Both the position numbers and the translations under genes were made by a program. 45,011 nucleotides of DNA from Bacteroidota bacterium (GTDB taxonomy: Bacteria; Bacteroidota; Bacteroidia; Bacteroidales; VadinHA17): contig DRPN01000181.1 of the NCBI GenBank assembly GCA_011374625.1, positions 1-45,011 on the forward strand. The letters are read 5' to 3'. Positions 7,374 through 17,435 of this stretch are shown piece by piece (position 1 is the stretch's first letter; every line of letters starts with the position of its first letter). The notes under the pieces are model-generated. The model saw nothing but the letters and a program-made list of their open reading frames with translations, made no database searches and was not told the origin of the DNA.

Positions 7374-10226
7374 ATGAAAAAAATATACATTCTAATACCG
7401 CTGATCATTGCTATTATTATCGCTTCGAATGTTTATTATTATCTGAATATATACCATTTACAGGTTGACTTTCAAAAAAATTTCCTCTTAAAACAAACCC
7501 AGATTTCCGGTTATGAAATCGAAAAAACCGGTCAGGATTTTTTAAGCGACCTGAATTTTATTCTGTTTTCCGAAAACATCAACAAGTTTTTTACAGACCC
7601 CATTGCTAAAGAAGAAGTTTCGCGGAAGATTGAAATCTTTTATACAAAATATCAGAATCTGATCACCGGGATCAACCTTTATGACACTCACCGGAATAGT
7701 TTTACTTTTTACAAGGATAACACAAACAAACGTATCTCTAACATATTCGTCACCCGGGAACAGAAAGCATTGGTGTCCAAAGAAGAGATCCGTTATGAAA
7801 ATGGGCATTATGCCTATTATCTGCCTGTTTTTTATAATAACCAGGTGAACGGGAATATTGTGGTCATGCTTGATTATCAAAAATATATCGGATCCGTTTT
7901 TGAAAAATCTCACCTTGGGAATATACAATGGCAATGGTTATTAAATGAAAAAGGAAAGATATTGTTTAGCAATCTTCATACTGACAGCCTCCGTATTATG
8001 GAGCTTGACAAGATCGCTAAGAATATCAAAAACGGATATCAGGGAACGTTACAACACAAGGTGATTATCTCGGGCCATGAAACAAGTATTATATCTGCAT
8101 ACTATCCCGCCCATTTTTTAGGCAGAGATTTTGGCATCGTCTTCTCCCTCCAGAACGATGTAATTCTGAAAACCATCATAAAAAATGCCATAATCATAGC
8201 AACCTTAACGCTGGTATTGATTATACTGATTATCATTCTTTTTGTACTTTTTATATCCCGCCAGAAAACCGAAGAAAGAAAATTAAAAAACTCAGAACAA
8301 AACCTGCAGAAAATCCTGGAGAATATACCCATTGGAATCCTGATACTGGACAAGGACCGCCGCATCTTATTTCTGAACAACAGGGCCAGGGAAACTTTTT
8401 CAGAAACGGTGGAAGAACTGAAAGAAGGACAGGTAATTGGAAACTGGTTCTTTGAAGGAACCCGAAATCAGATTAAGGAATCTCTGGGTTTGGGTATTGA
8501 TATGAGGGATTTTCTTGTTTTGCGCAAGGATACTTCCGAATGGGTCCTGCTCAAGGAAGAAATCCCCATTGTTTTCCACAACAAAGAGGCCACCTTACAG
8601 GCGTTAATAGATGTCACTCCCCTGGAAAAAGCCCGTCGTCAGGAAGCCGCTGCCGTAAAAGCCAAAACCGAAATGCTGGTCAACATGAGTCAGGAAATAA
8701 GAATCCCGCTTGGGAATATCCTGGACAAAACCAGCTCCCTGTTGCATTCCCACAACAAACCCGACGAGTCCTTCTTGAAAGATATTAAATATTCAGCGGA
8801 TCTCCTGATATCCATCGTGGACGACATCCTTGAATTCTCAAAGATCGAAGCCGGGAAGATGATGCTTGAAGAGATTCCTTTCAAGCTCCGCTCCGAAATA
8901 AAAATCGTATTTAATGAATTCAAACCAAAAGCCGAAGAAAAGGGAATCAAACTGATAACCATTTTTGATGAAAATGTCCATAATAATTTTATTGGCGATC
9001 CTTTCAACATCCGCCAGATTCTGTCCCGGCTGGTGGAAAATGCAATCAACTACACGGATAAAGGGATAGTGAAAATCCTTGTTTCGCAGACACCCGAAGT
9101 TTACGGAAAACTATATCTCCATTTTGAAATTTCAGATACAGGATGCGGCTTATCCCCGGAACAACTCGACAAATTCAATCAGAAAGATATCCATTCAACC
9201 AACATTGCCGCCAACGGTAAAAAACACTGGACCGGCCTGGGAATTCCCATTACCATCCAACTTATTGACATGTTGAACGGAGATATCAGCTTCGTTAGTC
9301 CTTCCTCACTGAGCAAGGAAATAGGGGAAGATAAAGCAACAGGACCGGGGACCACCGTCCAGGTGAAAATTCCTGTTTTTTCCAATGAGCGTTTTCAAAA
9401 AGACATAGACATAAGCAACATTACACGATATTCTCAGATCCGTGCCCTAATCATTAAAAACAATGATGACAATGACAACGCCATTCAGGAACAGCTAAAA
9501 CAATTCGGGGTAAATGCCATTATGAATTTTTATATGGATAAAACCGTGCATTTACTGGAGAGCAACTCTTCCAATCCTGAACAACGATATCACCTTTTAA
9601 TTATCAAAGATTCCCCTACTTTTGATGGTTTTGAGTTACTCTATACATTGAATGAACGTAAACTGACCAACAAATACATCATCATTCTGACCAGCTCCAA
9701 TGACAAAAAGGGTAATTATACCCGTGCCCGCAAGCTGGGAGCTGATTATTACCTCATAGAACCTGTTCAGGGCTCCGAGATCTTCAACATTATCCAGGAC
9801 AACTTTACCTCCATAGAATTAGAGAAAACCTCTGGCATGAACCTTGAAGAAATTTCCCGTTCCCTGAAAATTCTTGTTGCCGAAGACAATACCATCAATC
9901 AGAAGGTACTACAGGTTTATTTTAAAAACCTGGGGATCGAAATTGACATTGCCGACGATGGTTCCTCGGCAGTGGAAAAAGCAAAAAAACAAAAATACGA
10001 CCTGATCCTGATGGATGTAATGATGCCCATCATGGATGGCTGGGAGGCTACAAGAACCTTAAGAAAACTTGGCATTGAGACTCCGATAATTGCCGTTACG
10101 GCAGACGTTTCCGAAGAAACAAAAATCCGTTCCATTGAAACCGGTATGAATGATTTTATTCCCAAACCGGTTAAAATAGACGACATCAAACGAATATTGG
10201 TCAAGTGGTTCTCTATCAATAACTGA
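7374..10226 (+). CDS. Membrane hybrid sensor histidine kinase / response regulator (Cache-like sensor, PAS, HisKA-like, HATPase, degenerate REC, REC)
   Basis: TM segments at the N-terminus and ~aa 265-290; ILENIPIGILILDKD (PAS); MSQEIRIPLGNIL (HisKA region, H replaced by Q); LVENAINYT, DTGCGL, GLGIPI (HATPase); KILVAEDNTINQKV...LILMDVMMPIMDG...KPV (REC). Confidence 0.93.
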   Translation: MKKIYILIPLIIAIIIASNVYYYLNIYHLQVDFQKNFLLKQTQISGYEIEKTGQDFLSDLNFILFSENINKFFTDPIAKEEVSRKIEIFYTKYQNLITGINLYDTHRNSFTFYKDNTNKRISNIFVTREQKALVSKEEIRYENGHYAYYLPVFYNNQVNGNIVVMLDYQKYIGSVFEKSHLGNIQWQWLLNEKGKILFSNLHTDSLRIMELDKIAKNIKNGYQGTLQHKVIISGHETSIISAYYPAHFLGRDFGIVFSLQNDVILKTIIKNAIIIATLTLVLIILIIILFVLFISRQKTEERKLKNSEQNLQKILENIPIGILILDKDRRILFLNNRARETFSETVEELKEGQVIGNWFFEGTRNQIKESLGLGIDMRDFLVLRKDTSEWVLLKEEIPIVFHNKEATLQALIDVTPLEKARRQEAAAVKAKTEMLVNMSQEIRIPLGNILDKTSSLLHSHNKPDESFLKDIKYSADLLISIVDDILEFSKIEAGKMMLEEIPFKLRSEIKIVFNEFKPKAEEKGIKLITIFDENVHNNFIGDPFNIRQILSRLVENAINYTDKGIVKILVSQTPEVYGKLYLHFEISDTGCGLSPEQLDKFNQKDIHSTNIAANGKKHWTGLGIPITIQLIDMLNGDISFVSPSSLSKEIGEDKATGPGTTVQVKIPVFSNERFQKDIDISNITRYSQIRALIIKNNDDNDNAIQEQLKQFGVNAIMNFYMDKTVHLLESNSSNPEQRYHLLIIKDSPTFDGFELLYTLNERKLTNKYIIILTSSNDKKGNYTRARKLGADYYLIEPVQGSEIFNIIQDNFTSIELEKTSGMNLEEISRSLKILVAEDNTINQKVLQVYFKNLGIEIDIADDGSSAVEKAKKQKYDLILMDVMMPIMDGWEATRTLRKLGIETPIIAVTADVSEETKIRSIETGMNDFIPKPVKIDDIKRILVKWFSINN

Positions 10227-10307
10227 TCATAAAACACCATCCTGTTTTTTTTCCGGGCAATATTTTATGTTTCTGATAATAAACATTTATCCAACTTACA
10301 AACCGGG

Positions 10308-11357
10308 ATGAAAAAAACCATACCCATACAGGTTTTTTTTGAACTGGCAGACCGTTATCCCGTTGTGGATGTGCGATCTCCGGCAGAATTTGAACACGGT
10401 CATTTCCCGGGAGCCTATAGTATTCCTCTGTTCAGTGACGAAGAAAGAGCTATTATCGGAACAACCTATACGGAGCAAAATCCGGAAAAGGCACTTAAAG
10501 AAGGGCTGAAGATCGTGGGTCCCAAAATGGTTTCTTTCGTCGAGATGGCCCGGAAAATTGCACGTGCAAACACTTTGCTGCTGTATTGCTGGCGGGGAGG
10601 GAAACGCAGCCACTCCATGGCATGGCTTTTTGAAACGGCAGGAATGAATGTCTATGTGCTGGAAGGAGGTTATCGCGCTTACCGTAAACATTTGAAAGCC
10701 TCTTTTCGTAAACCTCTCCCGATGATAATTGTCGGCGGAATGACCGGCTCGGGAAAGACAGAAATCCTATCCACTTTGCAAAAAAGAGGAGAACAGGTCA
10801 TCGACCTGGAGGGTCTTGCCAATCATAAAGGATCCGTTTTCGGTTCACTGGGACAGGCAAAACAACCAACCACCGAACAGTTTGAAAATAACCTTTTCCT
10901 GGTTTGGAACCGGCTCAATCCCCATAAAACAACCTGGATAGAAGACGAGAGCAAAGCCATTGGCCGGGTGTATATTCCTGATGAATTGTTCAATCAGATG
11001 AAAACTGCACCTTTGATTGATATCGCGTTGAATAGAAGTTACAGAATTGAACGACTGGTGAGGGATTATGCCGGATTTAACATGGAGGATTTAATTGTTT
11101 CCGTACAAAAGATTGAACGCCGGCTGGGGGGACTGAATGCCAGGAGATGTATAGAAGCAATACGTAACAAGGACTTCCCAAAAGCAGCAGATATCCTTCT
11201 CTATTATTATGATAAAACATACAGACATGCAATGTCGACCCACCCCAGGGAAAATATCATTCAGGTTGATCTGCCCGGAAATGATCCGGATGTAAATGCC
11301 GAGATCATCCTTTCTAAAATACGGGAGATACAGGGTATATCATGTAATCCGTCTTAA
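10308..11357 (+). CDS. mnmH: tRNA 2-selenouridine synthase (rhodanese + P-loop)
   Basis: PVVDVRSPAEFEHGHFPGAYSIPLFSDEERA, YCWRGGKRSHSMAWL, GGMTGSGKTEIL, IEDESKAIGRV: SelU/YbbB pattern. Confidence 0.93.
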   Translation: MKKTIPIQVFFELADRYPVVDVRSPAEFEHGHFPGAYSIPLFSDEERAIIGTTYTEQNPEKALKEGLKIVGPKMVSFVEMARKIARANTLLLYCWRGGKRSHSMAWLFETAGMNVYVLEGGYRAYRKHLKASFRKPLPMIIVGGMTGSGKTEILSTLQKRGEQVIDLEGLANHKGSVFGSLGQAKQPTTEQFENNLFLVWNRLNPHKTTWIEDESKAIGRVYIPDELFNQMKTAPLIDIALNRSYRIERLVRDYAGFNMEDLIVSVQKIERRLGGLNARRCIEAIRNKDFPKAADILLYYYDKTYRHAMSTHPRENIIQVDLPGNDPDVNAEIILSKIREIQGISCNPS

Positions 11358-11484
11358 CCATCTCGAAGAATATAAACATATTGCAGAATTACAACAAAGG
11401 TTTGAAGACCTGGACATCGATTTTATGAAAAAGAATTCAATGCGGAATATGTACCTCAAGGAAAAACGAAAGACACATCCTTAA
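11296..11484 (+). CDS. Small charged ORF overlapping the mnmH 3' end, unknown
   Basis: 62-aa ORF; the non-overlapping part LEEYKHIAELQQRFEDLDIDFMKKNSMRNMYLKEKRKTHP looks protein-like and amphipathic; no clear RBS. Confidence 0.3.
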   Translation: MPRSSFLKYGRYRVYHVIRLNHLEEYKHIAELQQRFEDLDIDFMKKNSMRNMYLKEKRKTHP

Positions 11485-11489
11485 CAGCA

Positions 11490-12764
11490 TTATTTTTCCC
11501 CTGTACTTATCAACCGGTACAGTTTATCCGACCGTCTGACCTTTCTTTTCACCGGAAAGGAACAGCGAATCCCTTTGGAAACAGATCCAACCGTCTGATC
11601 ATTTACTCGTATCTCGTCGACTGTCATCTGTATTACTCCCGTTGTCGGACCCGTAATTACGATCTCATCCCCCCTGGAGAGTGTTCCTGCTTCTATCACA
11701 AATTCCGCAACTTTAAGCTTGCTGAAATAGTTAATCCCTTTCCCGATATAAATTTTCTTTTTGGTAGCATGAGAACCATAGCGATCACTCCATGCTCCCA
11801 TTTTCCGGCCCAGATAATATCCGTCCCAGAAACCCCGGTTAAAGACAGTTGAGAGACATTCTTTCCATTCCCTGACACGTTCAGAGGAATAAGTTCCTTC
11901 CTCAAGGGCTTTCAGTGCCTCATTATAACAGGTAACCGTAGTATAAACATACTCGGGAGACCTTGCTCTTCCTTCTATTTTCAAAACACTTACCCCCGCA
12001 TCTATAATCAGGTCCAGAAAGTCAATAGTAGCAAGGTCTTTGGGTGACATGATATACTCATTGTTTATCTCCAGCTCATAGCCTGTCTCCTTGTCTGTCA
12101 CCACATAAGCTTTCCGGCATGTCTGCAAGCATGTGCCCCGGTTGGCCGATGAGTTTTGCTCATGTAAGCTCAGATAGCATTTTCCGGAAATAGCCATGCA
12201 TAAAGCCCCGTGTGCAAACAATTCAATGCGGATAAGGTTACCGGAAGGCCCCTTGATATTCTCGCGCCGTATATTGGCAACAATGTTTTTTACCTGTTTC
12301 AGGTTCAACTCCCTTGCAAGCACAACAACATCGGCATAATCAGCATAGAATTTCAGGGAAGCAGAATTGGAGATATTCAATTGAGTGGACAGATGCACTT
12401 CCATCTTTTTCTGTCGGGCATACTGCAAAGCTGCCTGATCACTGATGATCAAAGCATCCACGCCGGTATCGCAAGCTCTGTCTATAATCTTTTGCATAAC
12501 AGGCAGCTCTTTGTCATACAAAATGGTATTGACGGTCAAATAAGCTTTTTTAGAATGTTTATGCAACAGCCGGACAATTTTTGATAATTCACCCAATGGA
12601 AAATTATGCGACGACCGTGCCCGCATATTTAATTGTTTTACCCCGAAATATACAGCATCCGCCCCCCCCTGAATGGCGGCCATTAATGACTCATAATCCC
12701 CTGCCGGAGCCAGAAGTTCAATATTTTCTCGGGAAAAATTCTTTAATTTCTTTATGGCCGGCAT
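11490..12764 (-). CDS. Peptidase U32 family protein (TrhP/YegQ-like)
   Basis: IELLAPAGDYESLMAAIQGGADAVYFG, CMAISGKCYLSLHEQNSSANRGTCLQTCRKAY, KIEGRARSPEYV. Confidence 0.93.
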   Translation of the reverse strand: MPAIKKLKNFSRENIELLAPAGDYESLMAAIQGGADAVYFGVKQLNMRARSSHNFPLGELSKIVRLLHKHSKKAYLTVNTILYDKELPVMQKIIDRACDTGVDALIISDQAALQYARQKKMEVHLSTQLNISNSASLKFYADYADVVVLARELNLKQVKNIVANIRRENIKGPSGNLIRIELFAHGALCMAISGKCYLSLHEQNSSANRGTCLQTCRKAYVVTDKETGYELEINNEYIMSPKDLATIDFLDLIIDAGVSVLKIEGRARSPEYVYTTVTCYNEALKALEEGTYSSERVREWKECLSTVFNRGFWDGYYLGRKMGAWSDRYGSHATKKKIYIGKGINYFSKLKVAEFVIEAGTLSRGDEIVITGPTTGVIQMTVDEIRVNDQTVGSVSKGIRCSFPVKRKVRRSDKLYRLISTGEK

Positions 12765-12767
12765 GTT

Positions 12768-13910
12768 TTAGGCTTTTTTGGGCAACACAATCCGGAAAAC
12801 CGTTCCTTTTCCCATTTCGGAATAGTTAATGAACAGCTTTCCTCCATGATATTCATTAATAATTCTTTTTGATAATGTCAACCCCAGTCCCCAGCCACGG
12901 TTTTTGGTGGTATATCCGGGTTTGAATACAGTCTTGAATTTTGATTTGGGAATCCCTACACCGTGATCTTCCACATCGACATATACAAACTGCGTATTAT
13001 CTGTGATATGAATATCGATACGTCCCTGACCCTTCATGGCGTCAACGGCATTCTTGCAAAGATTTTCGACAACCCATTCAAAAAGTTCAGCATTCACCGG
13101 CACCAGAAACTCTTCGTCCGGACAAAAATTAAGATTAAATTCCACTTTTTCGGAGGTTCTGCGAATCATATAATCCACCACGTTCCGGATGATCCTTTTA
13201 AGATCTTCCTCTTTCATTATCGGTTTTGAACCTATTTTGGAGAACCTGTCGGTAATTTTTTCCAATCTTTTAACATCTTTTTCAAATTCCTGCACCCATT
13301 CCGTATCCGGATTTTTGTTTTTCATGATCTCCAGCCATGCCATCAGCGAAGAGGCAGGAGTACCAAGCTGATGAGCTGTCTCCCTGGATAAACCCAGCCA
13401 TACCTGATCCTGTTCGGATTTTCTGGAAGCGCTGAAAGCCAGATAGGCCACAAGGATAAACAACACGATTACAAATAATTGCACATATGGAAAATACTTT
13501 AACTTGGTAAGAACAGTTGAGTCTTTATAGTAGATAAAGTTTTTAATACTATTGCCTACATCTATCTCTATAGGAGAATGTTCCTTCCCCATCTTGCGTA
13601 ATTGACCGTAAAAATATTCCTTGTTCTGTAATCTTTTTTCATCCATGTTACGACTGGATACAAGAGTTGAGTCTTCATCGATCAACAACACCGGTACTGT
13701 GGTGTTATTCTCAATGATATCAGATAAAAAGCTGAAATAAACGCTGTTACTGGTCAAGTCGAGGTCAACAAGCTGCTGTGTCGCCTTAGCCCACAATTCT
13801 ACTTTCTTTTTTTCTTCGTTCTTAAGCTCCTGCACCAATTTGTTGGTATAATACAAAGAAGAAAAGCCGATAGCTACAGCTAAAAGAAAAAGTAAAAATT
13901 TCCAGCGCAT
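12768..13910 (-). CDS. Sensor histidine kinase
   Basis: SRETAHQLGTPASSLMAWLE (His intact), VENLCKNAVDAM, VEDHGVGIPKSKF, GWGLGLTLSKRI. Confidence 0.92.
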   Translation of the reverse strand: MRWKFLLFLLAVAIGFSSLYYTNKLVQELKNEEKKKVELWAKATQQLVDLDLTSNSVYFSFLSDIIENNTTVPVLLIDEDSTLVSSRNMDEKRLQNKEYFYGQLRKMGKEHSPIEIDVGNSIKNFIYYKDSTVLTKLKYFPYVQLFVIVLFILVAYLAFSASRKSEQDQVWLGLSRETAHQLGTPASSLMAWLEIMKNKNPDTEWVQEFEKDVKRLEKITDRFSKIGSKPIMKEEDLKRIIRNVVDYMIRRTSEKVEFNLNFCPDEEFLVPVNAELFEWVVENLCKNAVDAMKGQGRIDIHITDNTQFVYVDVEDHGVGIPKSKFKTVFKPGYTTKNRGWGLGLTLSKRIINEYHGGKLFINYSEMGKGTVFRIVLPKKA

Positions 13911-13983
13911 AAAAATTTGCGTATTTGTAATTATTCCTTACCTCAAAATTGAGAATAATTTTCCGGAATTGAAGTAGTACCGC

Positions 13984-16656
13984 TTATTTTTTTTGTGTCG
14001 TATCCGGTTCTTCTTCCCAAATCACCTTAAACTTCTTTTTAGGTATTATTGTATCCCGTACTTTCAGCGGTGTTTTTTTCTGTTCTTCTTCCGGCCATTC
14101 TATACGGAATTTCTTCTTCCCGTACATACCGTCCGATTCCGGCAAATAGTTGGAAGTATCTTTTTGGAACAAACCGGTCTCCTCCCGCAGAATCATTTTC
14201 AACCGGCTTTTTTCCTCCCTGAGCTCCTTAGATATTTTCTCTTTCACCTTTTTCTTGTCATAATACACTCCGGATTCCTTACCGTTGCCTGTATACCTAA
14301 GAAACAGAGTGGTTTTTCCCTCATCAGGGTCTTCAATCACATTTCCGAATTCCGGATTGTTTTGATTTCCTTTTCTCGCTTTACGCGCTAAATAATCAGA
14401 TAATAATATACCAATACGGTAGTCAAAATCCCCCTCGAAATGATGAACCCCTGAAACAGTAATGTTCAGAGCTGAGGATTTTACCTGCATATCCGGAATT
14501 ACAACCTGTTGATCATGAATAAATATTTCGTTCTTAAGCGTTGAAAACCGAATATTTTTCAATTCCGACAGCCTGATATATTTTGATAGTTTATACAAAG
14601 GTTCAAAACCAATCAATTCTCCCCGGGATATTTCCAGATAACTATCAGACAAAATACTTGGTTTAAACACTTTCCCGTTACTATCAAACCTGGCTTGAAA
14701 AGCAATGCTTCCGGAGACATAACCTTTCAGATTCTCTGCCCGAATAAATTCCTGATTAAAATTACGAAACGAATAAAACAACTTCTTTACATTAATATGC
14801 TCAGGTTCCAGATAAGTTTTTATCTGATCCGTCCCTTTTTCTTTCAGAGTTAACTCCATTTGTCCCGAACAACTTCCTTCCATGGCAGTAAATGTCACTT
14901 GTTTAAGCAATATTACAGGATCATCATAATTCAAAAATCCTTTAACATCACCGGCCTTAAAACCATTATAACGTAAAGTATCAACAAAAATGTTGCTTCT
15001 TATCAATGGGATCAAAGTTTTTCTCTCTGCTTTCCTGGGTTTATCTGAAACATCTCCGATTAATCTGAAAAAAGACAACATCTCTCCGATGTCCAGCTTT
15101 GTTCCTCTCAGATCAGTATAAAATACTGCCGGACCACTTCCCTCAAGATACTTCATCATATTCCTAACTCTCCCCCTTATCTGCCATGAATTTCCGGTCC
15201 AGATAACATTGTTCCCCCATAACGCAATATCCTGCCCGGGAATTAATTTTGTATCAAGGTTTGTAACATAAAGCATACTGTCATCAAATATTACGAGGTC
15301 CCTGAAACTTATTTGCCCGTTTACCCTCAGTTCTGATAATTTTTTGTTTGTGCCGGATTTAAACATCACGGAAGGAATCCCGACCTTTACTTTTCCGATT
15401 ATATTTCCGCTTTTAACGATCTTAGAAAAGTTTTCTCCGGTCCAGCCATACAAATCCTTTATCTTCATTTCACCATTCAAATAAATATTCATGGGCAAAA
15501 TCTTTTTATTCCTGATTTCCCAGAACATTTCCGTAGTAATCCCGGCATGGTTAAATCGTACTACGGATGGCAGAATATGAACCGAAACAAGGGATGATTT
15601 GCCTAAATGAAGAGTTATTTCTGCTTTCCATTTGTCTGCTTTTAATTCCTGGTTTTTTATAGCTGGAACAAAAACAAAATGATCCCCCGTTACCTGTATC
15701 ATTGTGTTTAAATGAAAAGGTCCGGATCCTTTCCCGGATAATTCTCCATCCACAGAAATATTACCTCTGATCCAACCGGTTTCAGAATGTATGATTTTTC
15801 TTTTTTTAAGATATTGTACAACTTCATCGGCTTTAATTTTCTTTGCATGCAGGTGTATGCTTATCCCTTTGCTTTTCAAATTATTCCCGATATCTCCTGT
15901 AAAATCAATGGGAAATCCTCCCATTACCACTCTGCCTTTGCTCAGATGCATGGTGTTTTTGCCCGTTTGAACATGTGCATTAAAGACAAACCCGTCAGGA
16001 AAATTATACGTAACCTGCTTTTCATTTTTTACAACCAATCCTGCATGTTTAATCTGCACATATCCGGCAGTTCCCGGCCACCATCCGCCATCCCATTGGG
16101 CTTTTCTGATCTTCCCTGTTATTCTAAAACCTGAACCCTCCTCTGCATAGGAATATTTCGTATTAACAATCCTGAACAAATGTATTTTAAGCGGATTTGA
16201 TTTCTTCCCGGTCTTTTTGGGACCTTTGTCTTTAAAAATATCCCAGTTTTTCTGCCCTTTTCTATTTTTTATCAGATGTATATCTCCCTCCGTTACAACT
16301 ATTCGTTTAATACTTAATTTTCTGAACAACAAGGCATCAACAATATTCATATCCAGTATTACTTCACCTGCCTTCAGGAAGGGTTTGTTCCCGTGTTCCT
16401 GTAACGGTAACGATCCGGAAATGGTAACCGATTGGAATGTGGCAGATAAATAGGGAAAGTGCTTTATCAATGAATACCGGATTTCCCCAACAGCTGCCTT
16501 AGTGTTCAACTGTTCGTTTAATTTTCCTATTATTACTTTTTGAATGTCTGATGAATATGCATGAAGTAAAATACTGACAATAATCAAGCCTGCCAGCACC
16601 ATACCCCCTATAATAAGAAAAACCCTGAAAATTCTTTTCATAACCCTTCGCATCAT
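13984..16656 (-). CDS. AsmA-like / DUF748-type inner-membrane protein
   Basis: N-terminal TM then KIIGKLNEQLNTKAAVGEIRYSLIKHFPYLSATFQSVTI; long beta-rich body; LKGYVSGSIAFQARFDSNGK AsmA C-terminal pattern. Confidence 0.8.
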   Translation of the reverse strand: MMRRVMKRIFRVFLIIGGMVLAGLIIVSILLHAYSSDIQKVIIGKLNEQLNTKAAVGEIRYSLIKHFPYLSATFQSVTISGSLPLQEHGNKPFLKAGEVILDMNIVDALLFRKLSIKRIVVTEGDIHLIKNRKGQKNWDIFKDKGPKKTGKKSNPLKIHLFRIVNTKYSYAEEGSGFRITGKIRKAQWDGGWWPGTAGYVQIKHAGLVVKNEKQVTYNFPDGFVFNAHVQTGKNTMHLSKGRVVMGGFPIDFTGDIGNNLKSKGISIHLHAKKIKADEVVQYLKKRKIIHSETGWIRGNISVDGELSGKGSGPFHLNTMIQVTGDHFVFVPAIKNQELKADKWKAEITLHLGKSSLVSVHILPSVVRFNHAGITTEMFWEIRNKKILPMNIYLNGEMKIKDLYGWTGENFSKIVKSGNIIGKVKVGIPSVMFKSGTNKKLSELRVNGQISFRDLVIFDDSMLYVTNLDTKLIPGQDIALWGNNVIWTGNSWQIRGRVRNMMKYLEGSGPAVFYTDLRGTKLDIGEMLSFFRLIGDVSDKPRKAERKTLIPLIRSNIFVDTLRYNGFKAGDVKGFLNYDDPVILLKQVTFTAMEGSCSGQMELTLKEKGTDQIKTYLEPEHINVKKLFYSFRNFNQEFIRAENLKGYVSGSIAFQARFDSNGKVFKPSILSDSYLEISRGELIGFEPLYKLSKYIRLSELKNIRFSTLKNEIFIHDQQVVIPDMQVKSSALNITVSGVHHFEGDFDYRIGILLSDYLARKARKGNQNNPEFGNVIEDPDEGKTTLFLRYTGNGKESGVYYDKKKVKEKISKELREEKSRLKMILREETGLFQKDTSNYLPESDGMYGKKKFRIEWPEEEQKKTPLKVRDTIIPKKKFKVIWEEEPDTTQKK

Positions 16657-16681
16657 TCCTGCTTACATCCTTCCGGGATTC

Positions 16682-17395
16682 TTATGGGGTAACCAATAAA
16701 AAGTCCAGTGAATCTTTCGGAGAAAGTTCTACCGGCTTCATTCCTTCCCGGAAAAGACGAAGGTTTTTCGGACCCAAAAGCCTCATCTTTTTCCCTTCCG
16801 CCCAAAGCATGGTCCCTTCCCGTAATCCTGCCACATAGATACCCGGATTGACTTTCAGAAATTCGCGTATTCGCATTTCGCGTGTCTCGCCGGCATGTCC
16901 CTCCGGGTTGGAATCCAGATAGTGAGGATTGATCTGAAACGGAATCAACCCGAGCGCTTCAAAACTTTTCGGCTGAATGATTGGCATATCGTTGGTCGTC
17001 TTTATTGTAGGACAAGCCAGGTTACTACCTGCACTCCATCCAATATAAGGCATCCCCTCCATGACTCGTTCAGCGATATTTCCCAGAAGGTCTTCGTTCT
17101 GCAACAGAGTCAGTAAATGCCATGTATTTCCCCCTCCCACAACGATAGCTTCCGCATCACGAATAGCATGACGGGGATTGTCTGCATGATGTATAGAATA
17201 TATTTCATGACCGGTTTCCAGAAAACGCTTCTGTACCTTACTTTCATATTCATCGTAGGAAAAAGTTACGGCCGCATAAGGAATAAATAAAGCATTGATT
17301 TTCTCTTTTCCGAGAAATTTTCCAATCGTTCCCAGGGCATGTGCCAGATAATTTTCTCCGGCATTCGTAGAATTACTTATCAATAATAACTTCAT
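16682..17395 (-). CDS. pepE: Dipeptidase E (peptidase S51)
   Basis: MKLLLISNSTNAGENYLAHAL, AIVVGGGNTWHLL, GWSAGSNLACPTIKTTNDMPI. Confidence 0.92.
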   Translation of the reverse strand: MKLLLISNSTNAGENYLAHALGTIGKFLGKEKINALFIPYAAVTFSYDEYESKVQKRFLETGHEIYSIHHADNPRHAIRDAEAIVVGGGNTWHLLTLLQNEDLLGNIAERVMEGMPYIGWSAGSNLACPTIKTTNDMPIIQPKSFEALGLIPFQINPHYLDSNPEGHAGETREMRIREFLKVNPGIYVAGLREGTMLWAEGKKMRLLGPKNLRLFREGMKPVELSPKDSLDFLLVTP

Positions 17396-17435
17396 ATAAC
17401 CTATCATATTTATTTTATTCACCCCTCATTACATG

